Below, piece after piece: positions 22,028 through 33,000 of a stretch of DNA of 64,000 bases (positions are counted from its first letter, which is position 1; the number at the start of each line of letters is the position of its first letter). The position numbers and the translations under genes are program-made. The notes under the pieces were generated by a model, which worked only from the letters and a program-made list of their open reading frames with translations, was not told the DNA's origin and did not search any database. Source of the stretch: Apiospora phragmitis (Eukaryota; Ascomycota; Sordariomycetes; Amphisphaeriales; Apiosporaceae); assembly GCA_038363925.1 (NCBI GenBank), contig JAQQWL010000006.1, positions 538,501 to 602,500 on the forward strand. The letters are read 5' to 3'.

Positions 22028-22357
22028 ATGCGTTTCCAGACTCCTCTCTTAGTCCTTGCCAGCCTCCTCTCCGTGGCCTCGGCTTGGCCATTCCCCGACC
22101 CTCGCAACCATGCCCGCAAGTTCGGCGTCAGTACTGGTGCCGACCACGACTACGGCCAAAACAAGCGCGACAACGGCCCCGTAGCCCGTGCGGGCGGGTT
22201 CGAGCCCGGGCTCGTACTCGTCGGCATGGGAGGAGGACCCTTCATTCCCGCCACCATGCCACCGCAGGGCCACACGGGCCCGGGCGCTGGCAAAAATACC
22301 GAAGACAACGAGCCGTGTCTCCCTCCAGCCACACCTTCCAAGGTACTTCACGCTTAA
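22028..22357 (+). CDS. Small secreted protein, unknown
   Basis: The start at 22028 is preferred over an in-frame ATG 18 bases upstream because it gives a clean signal peptide: MRFQTPLLVLASLLSVASA, with cleavage likely before WPFPDPRNHARKF. The mature part is short and rich in Gly, Pro and His (FEPGLVLVGMGGGPFIPA, MPPQGHTGPGAGKN) and has one Lys-Arg pair in GQNKRDNGP that could be a Kex2 site. Only one cysteine is present, so it is not a typical disulfide-rich effector. A GTACTT near the 3' end could be a splice donor, so the last residues are uncertain. No family is recognised. Confidence 0.5.
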   Translation: MRFQTPLLVLASLLSVASAWPFPDPRNHARKFGVSTGADHDYGQNKRDNGPVARAGGFEPGLVLVGMGGGPFIPATMPPQGHTGPGAGKNTEDNEPCLPPATPSKVLHA

Positions 22358-23273
22358 CAAGGCGATTTCGAGTTTGTTGGTCATGTAGCTGGCCTGGTCT
22401 TGGTAGCTATGGATCAAATGCCGGCTCGGTTCTAGTGCAACTCTTTGCTATTTCTGCGTTTGCCGCCTCTTAGTAGCTATTGCTTGAACAGGATGCAAGG
22501 AACGGGTTCCTTGACGGCTTCGATCCCGACTGAGCATAAAGTGACAAGTGTCATTGTTCCACACCCAAGACATCGCGATCGCATGCTGGGTGCAGATGGC
22601 CAAGTTCAAGAGAGCTTCCACGCGCCGTACATTTTCGTACCAGAGGAAAGAGCTCACTGACTGTAATCCCGGAGGACGTTTGGCGAGCAAAGAGATAGAC
22701 CACATTCATATTTTCCCGATGGGGTGGCGTTTTGAGAAGGCAATACCTACTACATTCGTAGCTTGGCGAATCATACATCACAACGCGCTCGTGGTATAAA
22801 CTGTATTGAATTAGAAAGTAGGATCTCCAAAGTCATGCTGATAGAATCCGGGTATCCATGGACACCTTTGCGCTTACCTGAGACACTCGATAGCCTATAG
22901 CGGAGCCGACCCGCTTCGTATAGATCGCTCCTATAAATAGATAGAGTCAGCTGAATCTGCAGGTCGCTGACACACTTTGAGGAAATGTTAGAAGGCTTCG
23001 GAGTTTGATTCGCCCTGATCCCGGTAAATGGTGTCGTTCGTTTCTGCTACTTCCTTATGGGTGGTATTGAACGATCAAAGTCATCACAATCGATGTCAGC
23101 ACCACTCCACAAATCCGGTTCGTCACCTGTAAATAGATGGAATTGAAAAGTATAAGTTGCTTGGAATACTCCTTGACCTTGGCCATCATCCATCAGTTCT
23201 TCAGCCAGACAAGCATAACACAACCTCACTTCCGCTTACGATCCAGCTCCAAGTAGCCGTTTAGCCACCCATC
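22358..23273. other. Intergenic stretch
   Basis: Short frames occur on both strands, including a minus-strand 60-codon frame at 23047-23229 (LCYACLAEELMDDGQGQGVF), but none shows a domain or coding context strong enough to call. Confidence 0.35.
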
Positions 23274-24034
23274 ATGAAGCTCCTCTACCTAGCCACGCTC
23301 GCGCTCACGGGCCGTTCTCTCGCCACGCATGTCAAATACTGCTCCAAACTCAGCCTCGACGGGAACTGTTTCGACGTGGACGTAGCTGACGGGCTATGCT
23401 GTCCGTAATCCTAGACCTCCGTCCGAAAATCCTGTCGTGTTGTCATTTTTGGCACGGACCTACGACTTGATGTCGTTTTCCCTCATTTACTATGGAAACT
23501 CCTGTCCACTAACATGCGACGTGGTGTCAATAATAGCCAACGTCGACCTCAGCGTCAACGACCAGACGCACTCTGCGGATATCTCTGGTGGAAATTGTGT
23601 CTTCTGGGCGTAAGCTTCTTTTTTTCCTTTATTTCCAACACCCTGCAAATGCGCAGCTTGGATTGATATGTATATGTACTCCCCACCAACCCTTAAGGGG
23701 CCCAGAAACTAGTTTTGGCAGCAGAACGCTGGCAGATTCTGGCAGAATCAGTTCCACAGCTGCAGAAAGAACACCCCCTTAATCGACACCAGTAGGGAGA
23801 GGAGTGGAAACTGCTTCGAGTCTCGAGATATCAGTAACATGCTGACTTCTCGCTAATGTTCACGTTTTCGATAGCAACGCCAACTGTAACGGCGCCCATA
23901 CAGACCAGCAGGACGGACGCATCAATGATTTCGCCAACGTCTGCCGGGGCAGCAACTGGCAACAGAAAATCTCGTCGTTCAAGTGCTGCACCAGCAGTTC
24001 CTGGTGCGCCGGAAGTCTTCCTAAGTGCACTTGA
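23274..24034 (+). CDS. Small cysteine-rich secreted protein, three exons
   Basis: Exon 1 from ATG 23274 encodes MKLLYLATLALTGRSLA, a signal peptide, then THVKYCSKLSLDGNCFDV and ends near GLCC at 23400. Exon 2 begins near 23537 (NVDLSVNDQTHSADISGGNC) and ends at the donor GTAAGC 23610. Exon 3 begins at 23875 after TAG and reads NANCNGAHTDQQDGRINDFA, NVCRGSNWQQKISSFKCC, TSSSWCAGSLPKCT, ending at TGA 24032-24034. The mature protein would be about 95 residues with 10-11 cysteines, a form shared by fungal effectors and antimicrobial peptides. The second intron, about 265 bases, is long for this genome. The exon 1 donor is not certain (GTCCGT at 23401 or GTAATC at 23405). No known family is assigned. 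Confidence 0.6.
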
Positions 24035-24314
24035 GTGTCAGAGGCCAATTTCATATGAACTACCGATCTTCTCATTCCTCTTCTTCATGCACACTCTCTT
24101 AACTTACCCGTCACGATTCGATACGCGGGCTTGGTCAGTGACTTTTGGGGATTTGCTGGGAAGCCAGCCCGAGATAAAATCATCGGAAAGTATAGTCACT
24201 CGTCTCATTCGTTATAAAGAATTAAATCAAAGTTTCCCTCTCTAGTCCACAAGAATTTGTCTTACTTCCACGCGGTTTTATTCTAGCTCCTATTAAATCA
24301 TGAAGGACTTACAC

Positions 24315-25125
24315 CCCGGTTCGCATGTTGGCGAGGGTGGTCGATGAACCGCAGAACTGCACCGCCTCAATTCCATCCGTAGACCATAATAACGACGGCC
24401 GCTTTTGGCGTGAGTGGACGACCAGCTTGTTTTCTTGTAGTACAAAGGAGAGGAGGCAGCAGCTTCGATCGTGGTTTCTGGACCTGGTTGGCTCTCTTTT
24501 CCCGTCGTATAACCTTTGGTTCCGTTCGGACAGCCAGTGGGTGTCCCTCGTGTACTGTCCGAAGCCGGACGGCAAGCTGCAGCCTCGCGTCTTCTAGTGC
24601 TACTTGAGCAGTCGGCAGACCACTAACCCCGAACAGCGTGTTATTAGGGACGGTTCTCCAGGCCGGGAGTATTGCCCTTGCGGCGCCTTGTGAATGTGTT
24701 CGACGTGCCCACCGAGTCTGGTCCCGGTTTCTGGTATGCCTTTCCGGTTGCTTTTCTTTGCCGTGTGCGTCCGGCCCCCGTACCAGGCCTCGTGACTAGA
24801 CAATAGAATGGGCAGTATAACGTACGGCCTTCTGGATTCCAGCTGCTGGTGGTCCCCGTTCGGGTGACTGCCAGCTCTTTGATATGGTTGGCTACCCTCA
24901 TCCCGTTGGCTGCTCTGATTCCTACATGACGTCGAAACTTCAGTTACCTGTCGATGTGTACTCCTAGCCACTTGAGCGCGGGGAAGGGGGGTGCTTGTTG
25001 TTGGACCTGGTCTTGCGCACGTTTTGGTTCGTGGCCGTCGCCCCTTGTTGGGGTTGCTCATCGTCACTGTGGTCCGATGAGTGGAGCGGCCATGTCTTAT
25101 TTCATTGTCGTACAACTGCTAATGA
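24315..25125 (-). mobile_element. Relic of a Tad-like LINE (reverse transcriptase 3' part)
   Basis: On the minus strand, fragments in different frames follow the order of a fungal non-LTR retrotransposon reverse transcriptase: GMRVANHIKELAVTR, then ILPILLSSHEAWYGGRTH, then SGLPTAQ and ALEDARLQLAVRLRTVHEGH. These match in style the thumb region of Tad-clade elements (NxIKxLAxTxxG, ILYGxEAWYxGRT, TGLxxAExxLExxRxRxAxRLxxLDxxHP). Several frame shifts and stops lie between them and no 5' part, endonuclease or poly-A-like tail was found. It is a truncated, inactive copy. Confidence 0.65.
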
Positions 25126-25630
25126 AAAGACCAAAAATGACGCAGGAACTGTCGCTGAGCAAGGCAAGTCCAGGGTTCATGTTGGACCGATACGGCGGAC
25201 TGGGAATCTTTGATTGATATTCGAACGTCCGGGTAAGGTTTATCGCGCTTGACTGCCTTTTAGCCACAGGACTAGCTCGTTAGCTTGTCCTATTGGCGGA
25301 GGCTTAGTGGGTTACGCAGGGTGCCATCGCGAACTTTAGTTGCAGCCAGTCCCCGGAAGTGAATTGTACTTTGTATGTGGAGAATCACTGCTTAACTTAA
25401 CGACATTTGAAACCACATCCATGTGTAATCAGGCTCATTGAGGACACACTATACTACAGGCCTCAGCCGCCCTATTCAACCCATTTGAAACAAGAGGAGA
25501 ACACATTTGATATGATTCCGGTGCAGTACTTGTTTTCTATAGCGGCACACGTGGATTGACATGTCCTAAGTCAACCTTATTTTGGACGTGTCCTCGGCAA
25601 GCAAGACAGCAACCTTCTTTCTCCCAAGGC
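25126..25630. other. Intergenic stretch
   Basis: Nothing recognisable apart from a possible continuation of the LINE relic at its left edge. Confidence 0.3.
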
Positions 25631-25900
25631 TTACACGACCGGTGTCGAGGGCCCGGCAGCATCGGCAGCAATGTTGCTGTGCAAGTCATTGATGCCATCA
25701 TTCCAGCTCTGCAGCGTCGACGGCAATGTAGTTGTACAAGGCGTTGACGCCTCGCTTCTGGTCAACATCCTTGACGAGGGCTATTTTTCGGTCAGTCAGA
25801 GTGGTTAGAATGAAAGAGTGGCTGTCTCACCTTTCATGGGGGCACTGAAGACGGCTGGGAGGCCGATAGCGCTCAGGGTCAAAATCTTGAACAGCTGCAT
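25631..25900 (-). pseudogene. Small secreted protein, one intron and one frame shift
   Basis: Minus-strand ATG at 25900-25898 opens MQLFKILTLSAIGLPAVFSA, a good signal peptide. An intron at 25830-25781 (GTGAGA to TAG, 50 bases) joins APMK to ALVKDVDQKRGVNALYNYIA. After VDAAEL the frame hits TGA at 25700-25698, while a one-base change of frame at about 25703-25715 continues as WNDGINDLHSNIAADAAGPS and ends at TAA 25633-25631. The shape (signal, short pro-part, Lys-Arg, then NALxxYIxxDA) recalls small cell-surface proteins such as HsbA-like ones, but the match is weak. Its position next to two UstYa-type genes makes a peptide-precursor role thinkable; no repeated core peptide is seen, so I do not claim it. 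Confidence 0.5.
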
Positions 25901-27172
25901 GTTGTTTGTGAGGTGTTTGAGAGGTGAGGAGGAGAGTAAAGCTGGAATAAGGAAGTTGAGCTGAAGGGATATGGGAATGGTTGCCGATAAGTACCGTCGA
26001 TTGCCCTTTAGCAGTCCCTCTTTGGGTCTTTATAGTAGAGGTCTAGCATTGACAAACAATTCCTCAGCAGCATGTACCGCTCAAGGCATCTCTATTGCGC
26101 CAATTGCGCTTCGTGCTGCCCGTGCCTTAATTGTTCGCGTACATCATGACGAACCTCGTTCAGTAGATGATCAGCGCGGGGATGGTTGCATTGTCTTATT
26201 GTCAGTTGCTAAAAACATAAGTGACCAACGTCGGGGTTTTCACGGTGATCATGTTGGAAGGCTACCGCTGTTGCCGATGGCCCATCCTTGTTGCCTCTAA
26301 GAAGCCCTCGCATCTGAGATAGACAATACCACAAGCTGGTCGCCCGAAGCGGGCCTGAGTTCGGTACAGATGCCAATTGGTTTCTCCCTAGATCTTAGGC
26401 AAAATGGTTGTTACTGAACCGTACAGCATGGCTGCATACACGATAATTCGAGGGACTTTGATGGAAAGAGGGGTTGCATACAAGTATGACACCCAAAATG
26501 TTGACTAACGGGTTGCGTATGTCCCATCTGGGCACTTGGGGTTGTTGATCTGCTGCTTCATCACAAGCGCATGATACCTTCCTTAGTGGAATATGAGGGG
26601 GGGTCTGCATCCGTTCGGGCCTAGACCTGCCAAGTTTTCGTGGCATTCACGGAGGCTTTGCAGATAGACAACGGCCCGGAGCAATTATGTGAGTCAATCG
26701 TTTCCAGTCCCGGATCAACATTACCAGTCGATCACACGAGTCGATCATTCCTAGCTAGGACGTTACTGCATGCATAATGATAAGGGTCAAAGTATTTCAA
26801 TATGGAAGAAAAGGTCTTCAACATTGCATGCATGTAGGTGAGGTCGAACTGACGGTAATGAACATGATCAACTGATAGCAGGAAGCCACTGCTGGGAAGG
26901 TGTGATGAGCAAGAGGGGCACCTAGCATTATGGGATTGCTGACATTTGTCGACATTAGTCTCGACACGGGAATTGTAACATAGATATCGCATGGGTTTGG
27001 TTGTGACCAAAGGCCGGAGATGTATCGATGTTGTTGCTCTGCTCTATCTACAACTGTTCTGGCTTGCTAGCTAATCCCATATGTATCTCCTGACTTTGGT
27101 CATTACTTGAGACTTCATCCTCTTTGATTAGGTCGTCACCATCTAGGCTCTTAGACTCTCATAAGCTTCAAC
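25901..27172. other. Intergenic stretch
   Basis: No gene is recognised in these 1.27 kb. It separates the small secreted frame from the UstYa-type pseudogene and must hold the promoters of both, which are divergent. Confidence 0.35.
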
Positions 27173-28200
27173 ATGTTCAACATCACCAATCGCCTTCGTA
27201 CCTTCTTCCTTGGATTTAACAAAGTCCCTGGAACTGAGATAGAGGACGATATATACAGCGATTATCCCTCTTCGTTACCTGACCGAGAAGTATTGCTTTC
27301 CACCGAGAAGCAAGATAAAGAGGCTGTTAATACAGCTCAACTCCGGAAAATGAGATGGTATCTACTCATTAATGTTTCATTACTCTTTACATCCTTTGTC
27401 CTATTTATCTCAGCGGTGTTCGTCGACTTCGGGAGGTTAAGCGATAATAACTACTACCTTAAGAAGATGACTAAATATTGTAAGTTGAAACTACGTTCGT
27501 ACCTTGAACTAAACGAATTGAATATATAAAAGCCCCAGTTCTCGACCAGCTTTACATACCTCTGAAGACGAGACAGATAAAAGCGACATTATTGCGCCCT
27601 GAGCATTTATCCATCTTCAGACAGCCCCTTAGTCGGGAAGTAAACGATGCCTAGGAGAGAATCACCAACGTGCGTCCTATCCCCGTCATGCGCGAAAACG
27701 TGTTCAAACTGGGCAAAGCGCCCGAGCAATTCGCCAAGTTTCTCGAGAGCTTCGGGTTCGGCTTAGAAGCTTACATAGGCCGCCTAGACATCTTCCACGT
27801 TATCCATTATATGGACTAAGTCCGGCGGGAGGCCTACTTTAATCACTATTACGGCAAGTACTAGGGTATACGCGCTAACGCCTCGGAGCTGTATAAAACG
27901 CACATCTCGCACTACATCCACATTATCCTGCAGAATATTATGTACTCGCTTAACTTGGACGTCTATTTACACTTTTAAGCCGACGCGCAGCCGAACGCGT
28001 TTCCTAATTTTAACGTTAATTATAAGTGCTTCGACTTCGAGCGTTTATTAAAGTGGCAAGAGGAGAACTCGGTAGATTTAAAAGAGTTTAATACTATTAG
28101 ACGACCTGCGAACGAGGAGCTAAGAAAAATGACCCCTGAATTTAAAAAGTTCTTTTCTTATAAAGGCTTAGATCAGTTTGAAGGGAACGAAGTCGCCTGA
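27173..28200 (+). pseudogene. UstYa-type (DUF3328) oxidase, RIP-mutated copy 1
   Basis: Exon 1 (27173-27479) encodes a cytosolic start MFNITNRLRTFFLGFNK, KMRWYLLINVSLLFTSFVLF as a single membrane anchor, and leads to intron 27480-27532. Exon 2 reads SPVLDQLYIPLKTRQ and then the two signature regions of the family. Both HxxHC motifs are damaged: FHVIHYMD and HISHYIHIILQN have Tyr in place of Cys. Four in-frame stops lie at 27652 (TAG), 27817 (TAA), 27862 (TAG) and 27976 (TAA); each can be reached from TGG or CAA by C-to-T or G-to-A change, for example THW-like ADAQ context at the last. The frame otherwise stays open to TGA 28198-28200. UstYa proteins are membrane-bound oxidases that cyclise ribosomal peptides such as ustiloxin or act in other mycotoxin pathways. 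Confidence 0.82.
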
Positions 28201-28741
28201 AGTATCGCATGTTTAGAGATGAGGGTTTTTTATAGAAACCACCCTATTCCTAATAGCAGGAAAGTGTAGATAGAGCGTGTTCGTTTGGATGCTTGTCGTT
28301 CAGCCTGAATGGCATGGTCATGGTACAATGCGACATCGAATATGAACATAGCTGCACATCTGATTTTGTGGGTTTGGGTCATGCCTTATAGGTGGGGAGG
28401 ATCTATTGTGAATGCATGAGGTAAACAGGCTGAATCCAATGTCGCATTTCGAAGATGATCTGTGATAACCTTTGAGACCGCAATTGGCCCCGGATTGGAC
28501 AATGTTCCAAAAGGATATCAGGCCAGAAGGCGGAAGTCATCCATAGCATATACTTGCACGAGGTACAAGTGTGTTAATGGCAACTGTGTAGCCGAGGTAT
28601 ATGTACCTGATAGCATAGCTTAGGATCAACTAAATATGATTCCCAACACCGTATATATAAAGATTGATAAACTATCTTTTGGTGCATGTAAGGCGTAGGG
28701 GAGATAAGACACCAGAGCAATGCCGCCGGTCCCCAACTTGA
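28201..28741. other. Intergenic stretch between the two UstYa-type genes
   Basis: About 540 bases without a gene; it should contain the promoter of the second UstYa-type gene. A sequence around CGACATCGAATATGAAC at 28330 recurs in part, inverted, near 28440 (AATGTCGCATTTCGAAG), but no function is suggested. Confidence 0.35.
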
Positions 28742-28798
28742 ATGAGCGTCTCCTTTACTTCTACTCAGACATCTGCCCACTGCACTAAAGACGATAAA

Positions 28799-29607
28799 AT
28801 GATGTTTGATACAAATTTCACGCGCATAATCATTGTGCTAACAACGATCCTCTACATAGCCACATTCATCATTATTTCTTGGAACACAGCAGGCGTGTTG
28901 GGTTCTACTACAACGATGCCGGTTGGCGACTCGTCCCACACGATACGGAAAGTATTCAGGCCGATGACAAATCCGAACTCGACCATGAACGACTTTTAGA
29001 AGTCGGTAGAGGAGATGCCTAACGGTGGCATGGTGTCGGTGCAAAACATAGACGGGGGCTCTCGCAAGTGGGGTGTATCGATGTGGCATCAGCTGCACTG
29101 TCTTTCGTTATTCCGGGCGCTTCTAAGCGGCGAGACTCACCATCATGGGTTAACTCGCCGATCGGAAGATCATGAAAATGCAGTGTTCCAAGAGTTTGGC
29201 TCGGTTCACTGGGTACATTGTCTTGACCATCTAACCCAGGTGAGCCGAATTTCCATTTACCCGGCGTCCAACTCGGCCCGGAACACACCCCCATCAAATC
29301 CTACCCATTCATTACCGGTTTCCCGTAATGAGAGATGGTATTGCCTACTTTAGACACTAACCAGCTTTAGGGTGTTTTGTGCGCAGCAGACGATACCCTC
29401 GAGCCTCCCAAGACGGCTGTCATGCCAAGTGGAGAAACGATCGACTTCGTTGATGGACTGGGCAGCGAGAGCATCCATCAATGTCGCCCCGCACGTCAAT
29501 TGTGGGATGCAAGTGCAGGTTCGGCTAAGAAGCCATGGGAATCCTGGAATCACCAACCAGGCGATACTGTGACGAGTGTTTCCCAGAAACTGAATACAGG
29601 TGTGTGA
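28799..29607 (+). pseudogene. UstYa-type (DUF3328) oxidase, copy 2 with one nonsense codon
   Basis: Start at ATG 28799 (an in-frame ATG at 28742 is the alternative) gives MMFDTNFTRIIIVLTTILYI and a membrane anchor running through ATFIIISWNTAGVL. Both diagnostic HxxHC motifs are intact: MWHQLHCLSLFRALL and HWVHCLDHLTQ. Intron 29240-29370 (GTGAGC, CTAAC branch, TTTAG, 131 bases) leads to GVLCAADDTLEPPKTAVMPS and the frame ends at 29607. One TAG at 28997-28999 sits between NDF and KSVEEMPNGGMVSV; CAG to TAG would explain it. The copy is therefore close to intact, unlike its heavily mutated neighbour upstream. Predicted role: oxidative cyclisation of a peptide or other metabolite in the endomembrane system. 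Confidence 0.85.
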
Positions 29608-30091
29608 GAGAGCGGGGCAACTCGTTTCTCAGTTGCCTCATCCAATACGCCTGTTGGCCCTGATATTGGACGACGTGCTGCAGCCGTGTATGCCGAGACT
29701 GCCCTGGAGAGAGACAAGCCTTTGGAGGATGGACGCGAGGAAAGCTTGAAGTAGCCAAGATAAGCAACATACGGTAGCACTGAAAGGTCTGGTAGTGGTC
29801 TCAATCACCTGCCAAAAAGCTTTGATGTTCAGTGCGCCCACTTTGACCCCCACCTGCCATTGGTTGAATCTGATCCTCGCTTCCAAGTAACCCTACCTTG
29901 GACATGTAAGGCAGCACAGCAGGGACGCGTCAGTTCCTTTTCCCTTCAGGATCGTTATTCACCAAGCCACTCCCTCAAATTCGGGCCAGGACACCAAGAC
30001 ACAAGCAAAAGACGTAAGTCGCCTAATGAAATCAGCAAGGCGGCAGGCGGTGTGTGAGTTCCCGACTTGATGCTACTACGAACTCCACGAG
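29608..30091. other. Intergenic stretch
   Basis: Short overlapping frames on both strands, none convincing. It is the likely promoter region of the ABC transporter pseudogene. Confidence 0.35.
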
Positions 30092-33000
30092 ATGACCGTC
30101 AATTCTAATTGCTCCGACGACGCGTTCGGCCCTGCGCTTTCCTGCCATGGCTCGTTCGACTTCACTTTAGTCTTTAAATAAAGCATTTTTTCCTTGACTT
30201 CTTCAGCAATATGTTTACTCCTTTTGCCTCTACAGCTGTATAGAGTCTGGCGTTCGACCACCAAAACATATCCAAGTCGCGTACTTGCTGGAAAAGCTGT
30301 GAGTTCTCTTTCATGGCTCAAATAATTTTGCCAGCACTACTAATATCGAAGCCCGGATTGCGCACCTGCTAACGCATAGGACAGATTCTTAGTGTCCTTT
30401 TGTTTGGCTTGCAGATCTCCCTTGTCGCACTATGGTCTAAAATAGAGGATTCCGTCAAGACGGCCGTCCCTTACGCCGTTGTTTCCTTAATCGCCTCGGG
30501 AGCATTGTCGGCTTCCGCGGTGCTAGTAGAACATGATCGCTCCCTGCGGCCCTCGTTATTATTTATTATTTACCTGTTTACTACGTGTTTTTTCGATATA
30601 GTCTAAGTACGGACCTTGTTTTTACGTGGTCATTTCGATACTCTCGGAGCTATGCTCTTAACGTCGGTTTTGGTAAAGTTAATACTATTATTTCTTAAAA
30701 TTAAAAGCAAGCGTAGTTATTTTAAAGATCTCTATAGCCTATATCCTCCGGAATCCCTCGTTAATATCTTTAACCGAGCCGTGTTCTAGTAGCTTAATTA
30801 TATATTCGTGCTAAGCTATAGAACTAGCTTATTAATAGACTCGCTATATAGTATTAATATTTTATTAAAGTCTGCGGCCGCGTAAGCACGGATTCTATAT
30901 ACTTGAGATAAACGTACGTTACCTATACTTTATATCTATAACGATAGCTTAACCCTTATAAATACTACTAAAGGCCGTTATGCGCTGGTTCTCGCGCTTT
31001 ATTTCGCTATCCAGCTATTACTCCTTATTGTGATCTTGCTTAAACTATGCCTTATAGGTTTTAACTATACCTAGCCTTTTTTAATTAACCGTGCAACTAG
31101 ATTAATTATAGAGGTAATTAATAAAAAGATAACAAATAAAGGGCGTAGTCTTATTAGAGCTACAGCTTTAATTTACCTAGGTATCGCCGTAAGCTAGCTC
31201 TGCCTCGAGGGTATATATAAAGTCGTAATATTCTGACTTGTTCTAGATCTCGATCGCGGTGTATTAGTATCTGCTTTATAAATCGCTAACTATTATGCGC
31301 GGTGTATTAGTTTCTCTTATATATGTCACCTCTTTAGAAACGCCCGCGGACGGTTAAAATAAAGCTAAAATTATTACTCTAATAAGTATTAATATAAACC
31401 GAACCGTCACCGGTTTCGAACTGGTCTACGAGACGTGGGCTCGACTATTCGAAATCGCGATTAATATATGGCTTTTTGCTAGATAGATGGGCGCCATTTC
31501 CGCCTCTCTAATTCTAGTCGCTTTAGGTATATTACTCCCAGGCTTAATTATTTGATCAGCTTTTTAATATAATAGCAGTCTATTTTATCTAGCAGATCTA
31601 GCTCGCCCGATATATGGGCCTAGGCAGGGGCCATAGCTAGAAGCTCTGTAGACTCGTGTCGGGCGGATATTATCAGTGCTTTATAATATAAAAACTGTTC
31701 GTATGACAGGTTTAACAGGCGCGATAGAGGAAACCTTGCAGAGTAGGCGTATTAGAGAACTGGACTTGTCTAAATAGTTCCGATGGATGATCGTATGGAT
31801 TAATATGGTTAGTAAGGTTCTATATATTTTTATCCCTTTAAGGTTATATTATTACTAATGATGAATTAATAGCTTTTATGCTATAAATCTTAGCGCCGCT
31901 GGTAACTTTTACTACGTATACTATTAAATCTAGGGTTAATAATAACGAGCCATTATTAATTAAATAGGCCTTTAGTTCACTCGTAATAGTGTCGTTAATT
32001 ATAGGTCCCACGGTCGACCTATTTTCCTCTATCCTAGCCTTAAGAGTTTCAAAAGGCTGCCTCGACCGGATACAGACATTTTTACGGTTAGCTTTAACTA
32101 AAACTGTTTTTAAACGGAATAAAAATGGCGATGGCTTAATTCATAGCCTTAACATACCTAACACCTCCGTGGAAATAAAGAGTATGCCCGTAGGAGCTCG
32201 CGATATCGAAGACTGCGCTATTAAGGTTACTGGACTCGATTTACGGCCTATAATAGAGGCCGACTTAATACTTAAAACCGCTAATTTTAATATCTTAGAA
32301 GTAAAACTAACAGTTATTACCGGCCCGAACGGGTGTAGGAAAACCACTTTATTAAAAGCCTTACTCGGCGAGGTTAATTTCGAAACGGGCTTTATTAGGA
32401 TATATACGAGTTTTATAGCCTATTGCTCGCAGGTTCCATAGTTGCCTAACGGCTTTATTTATAATGCGGTCTGCGGGTCCGAGTTATTTGACGAAACGTG
32501 GTATAATACGGTATTATACGCTTGTGATCTACAAGATGATATATTGCGGTTACCTCGCAGTAATTCATCAATAATAGGAAGTCGAGGGTTAGTTCTAAGC
32601 GGTGGACAAAAATAACGACTGGTAAGATATGCTACCTACAGGCTAACAGCTTCCCTAATACAACGCAGGCTTTGGCTCGTACTATCTACTTCCCGGAGGA
32701 GGTTACTGCTTTTTAACGACGTTATAAATACCCTAGATCGAGACACTTCATTAAAGATTACTAAAAGATTATTCTCAAATTAAGGCTTGTTACGAAAGTT
32801 AAACTGTACCACGATTCTGGTCACATATTCAGGTATACTCTTCCCTCATGCAAATTCTTCGGAATACTATATTCTAACCGTCGTTAAGGCGTTATATTTC
32901 ATTGGCCGACCATGTCCTCGTATTTAACCCTATAGTCCAAGCGATTAAAGTCTAGGGTACTCTTGATTTATCTCGTTTAGACCTCTTATTAATACTACCT

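Noticed and set aside
29525..29886. Minus-strand frames overlapping the end of UstYa copy 2
   Set aside because: Antisense or intergenic reading without domain; the plus-strand UstYa exon explains the sequence to 29607.
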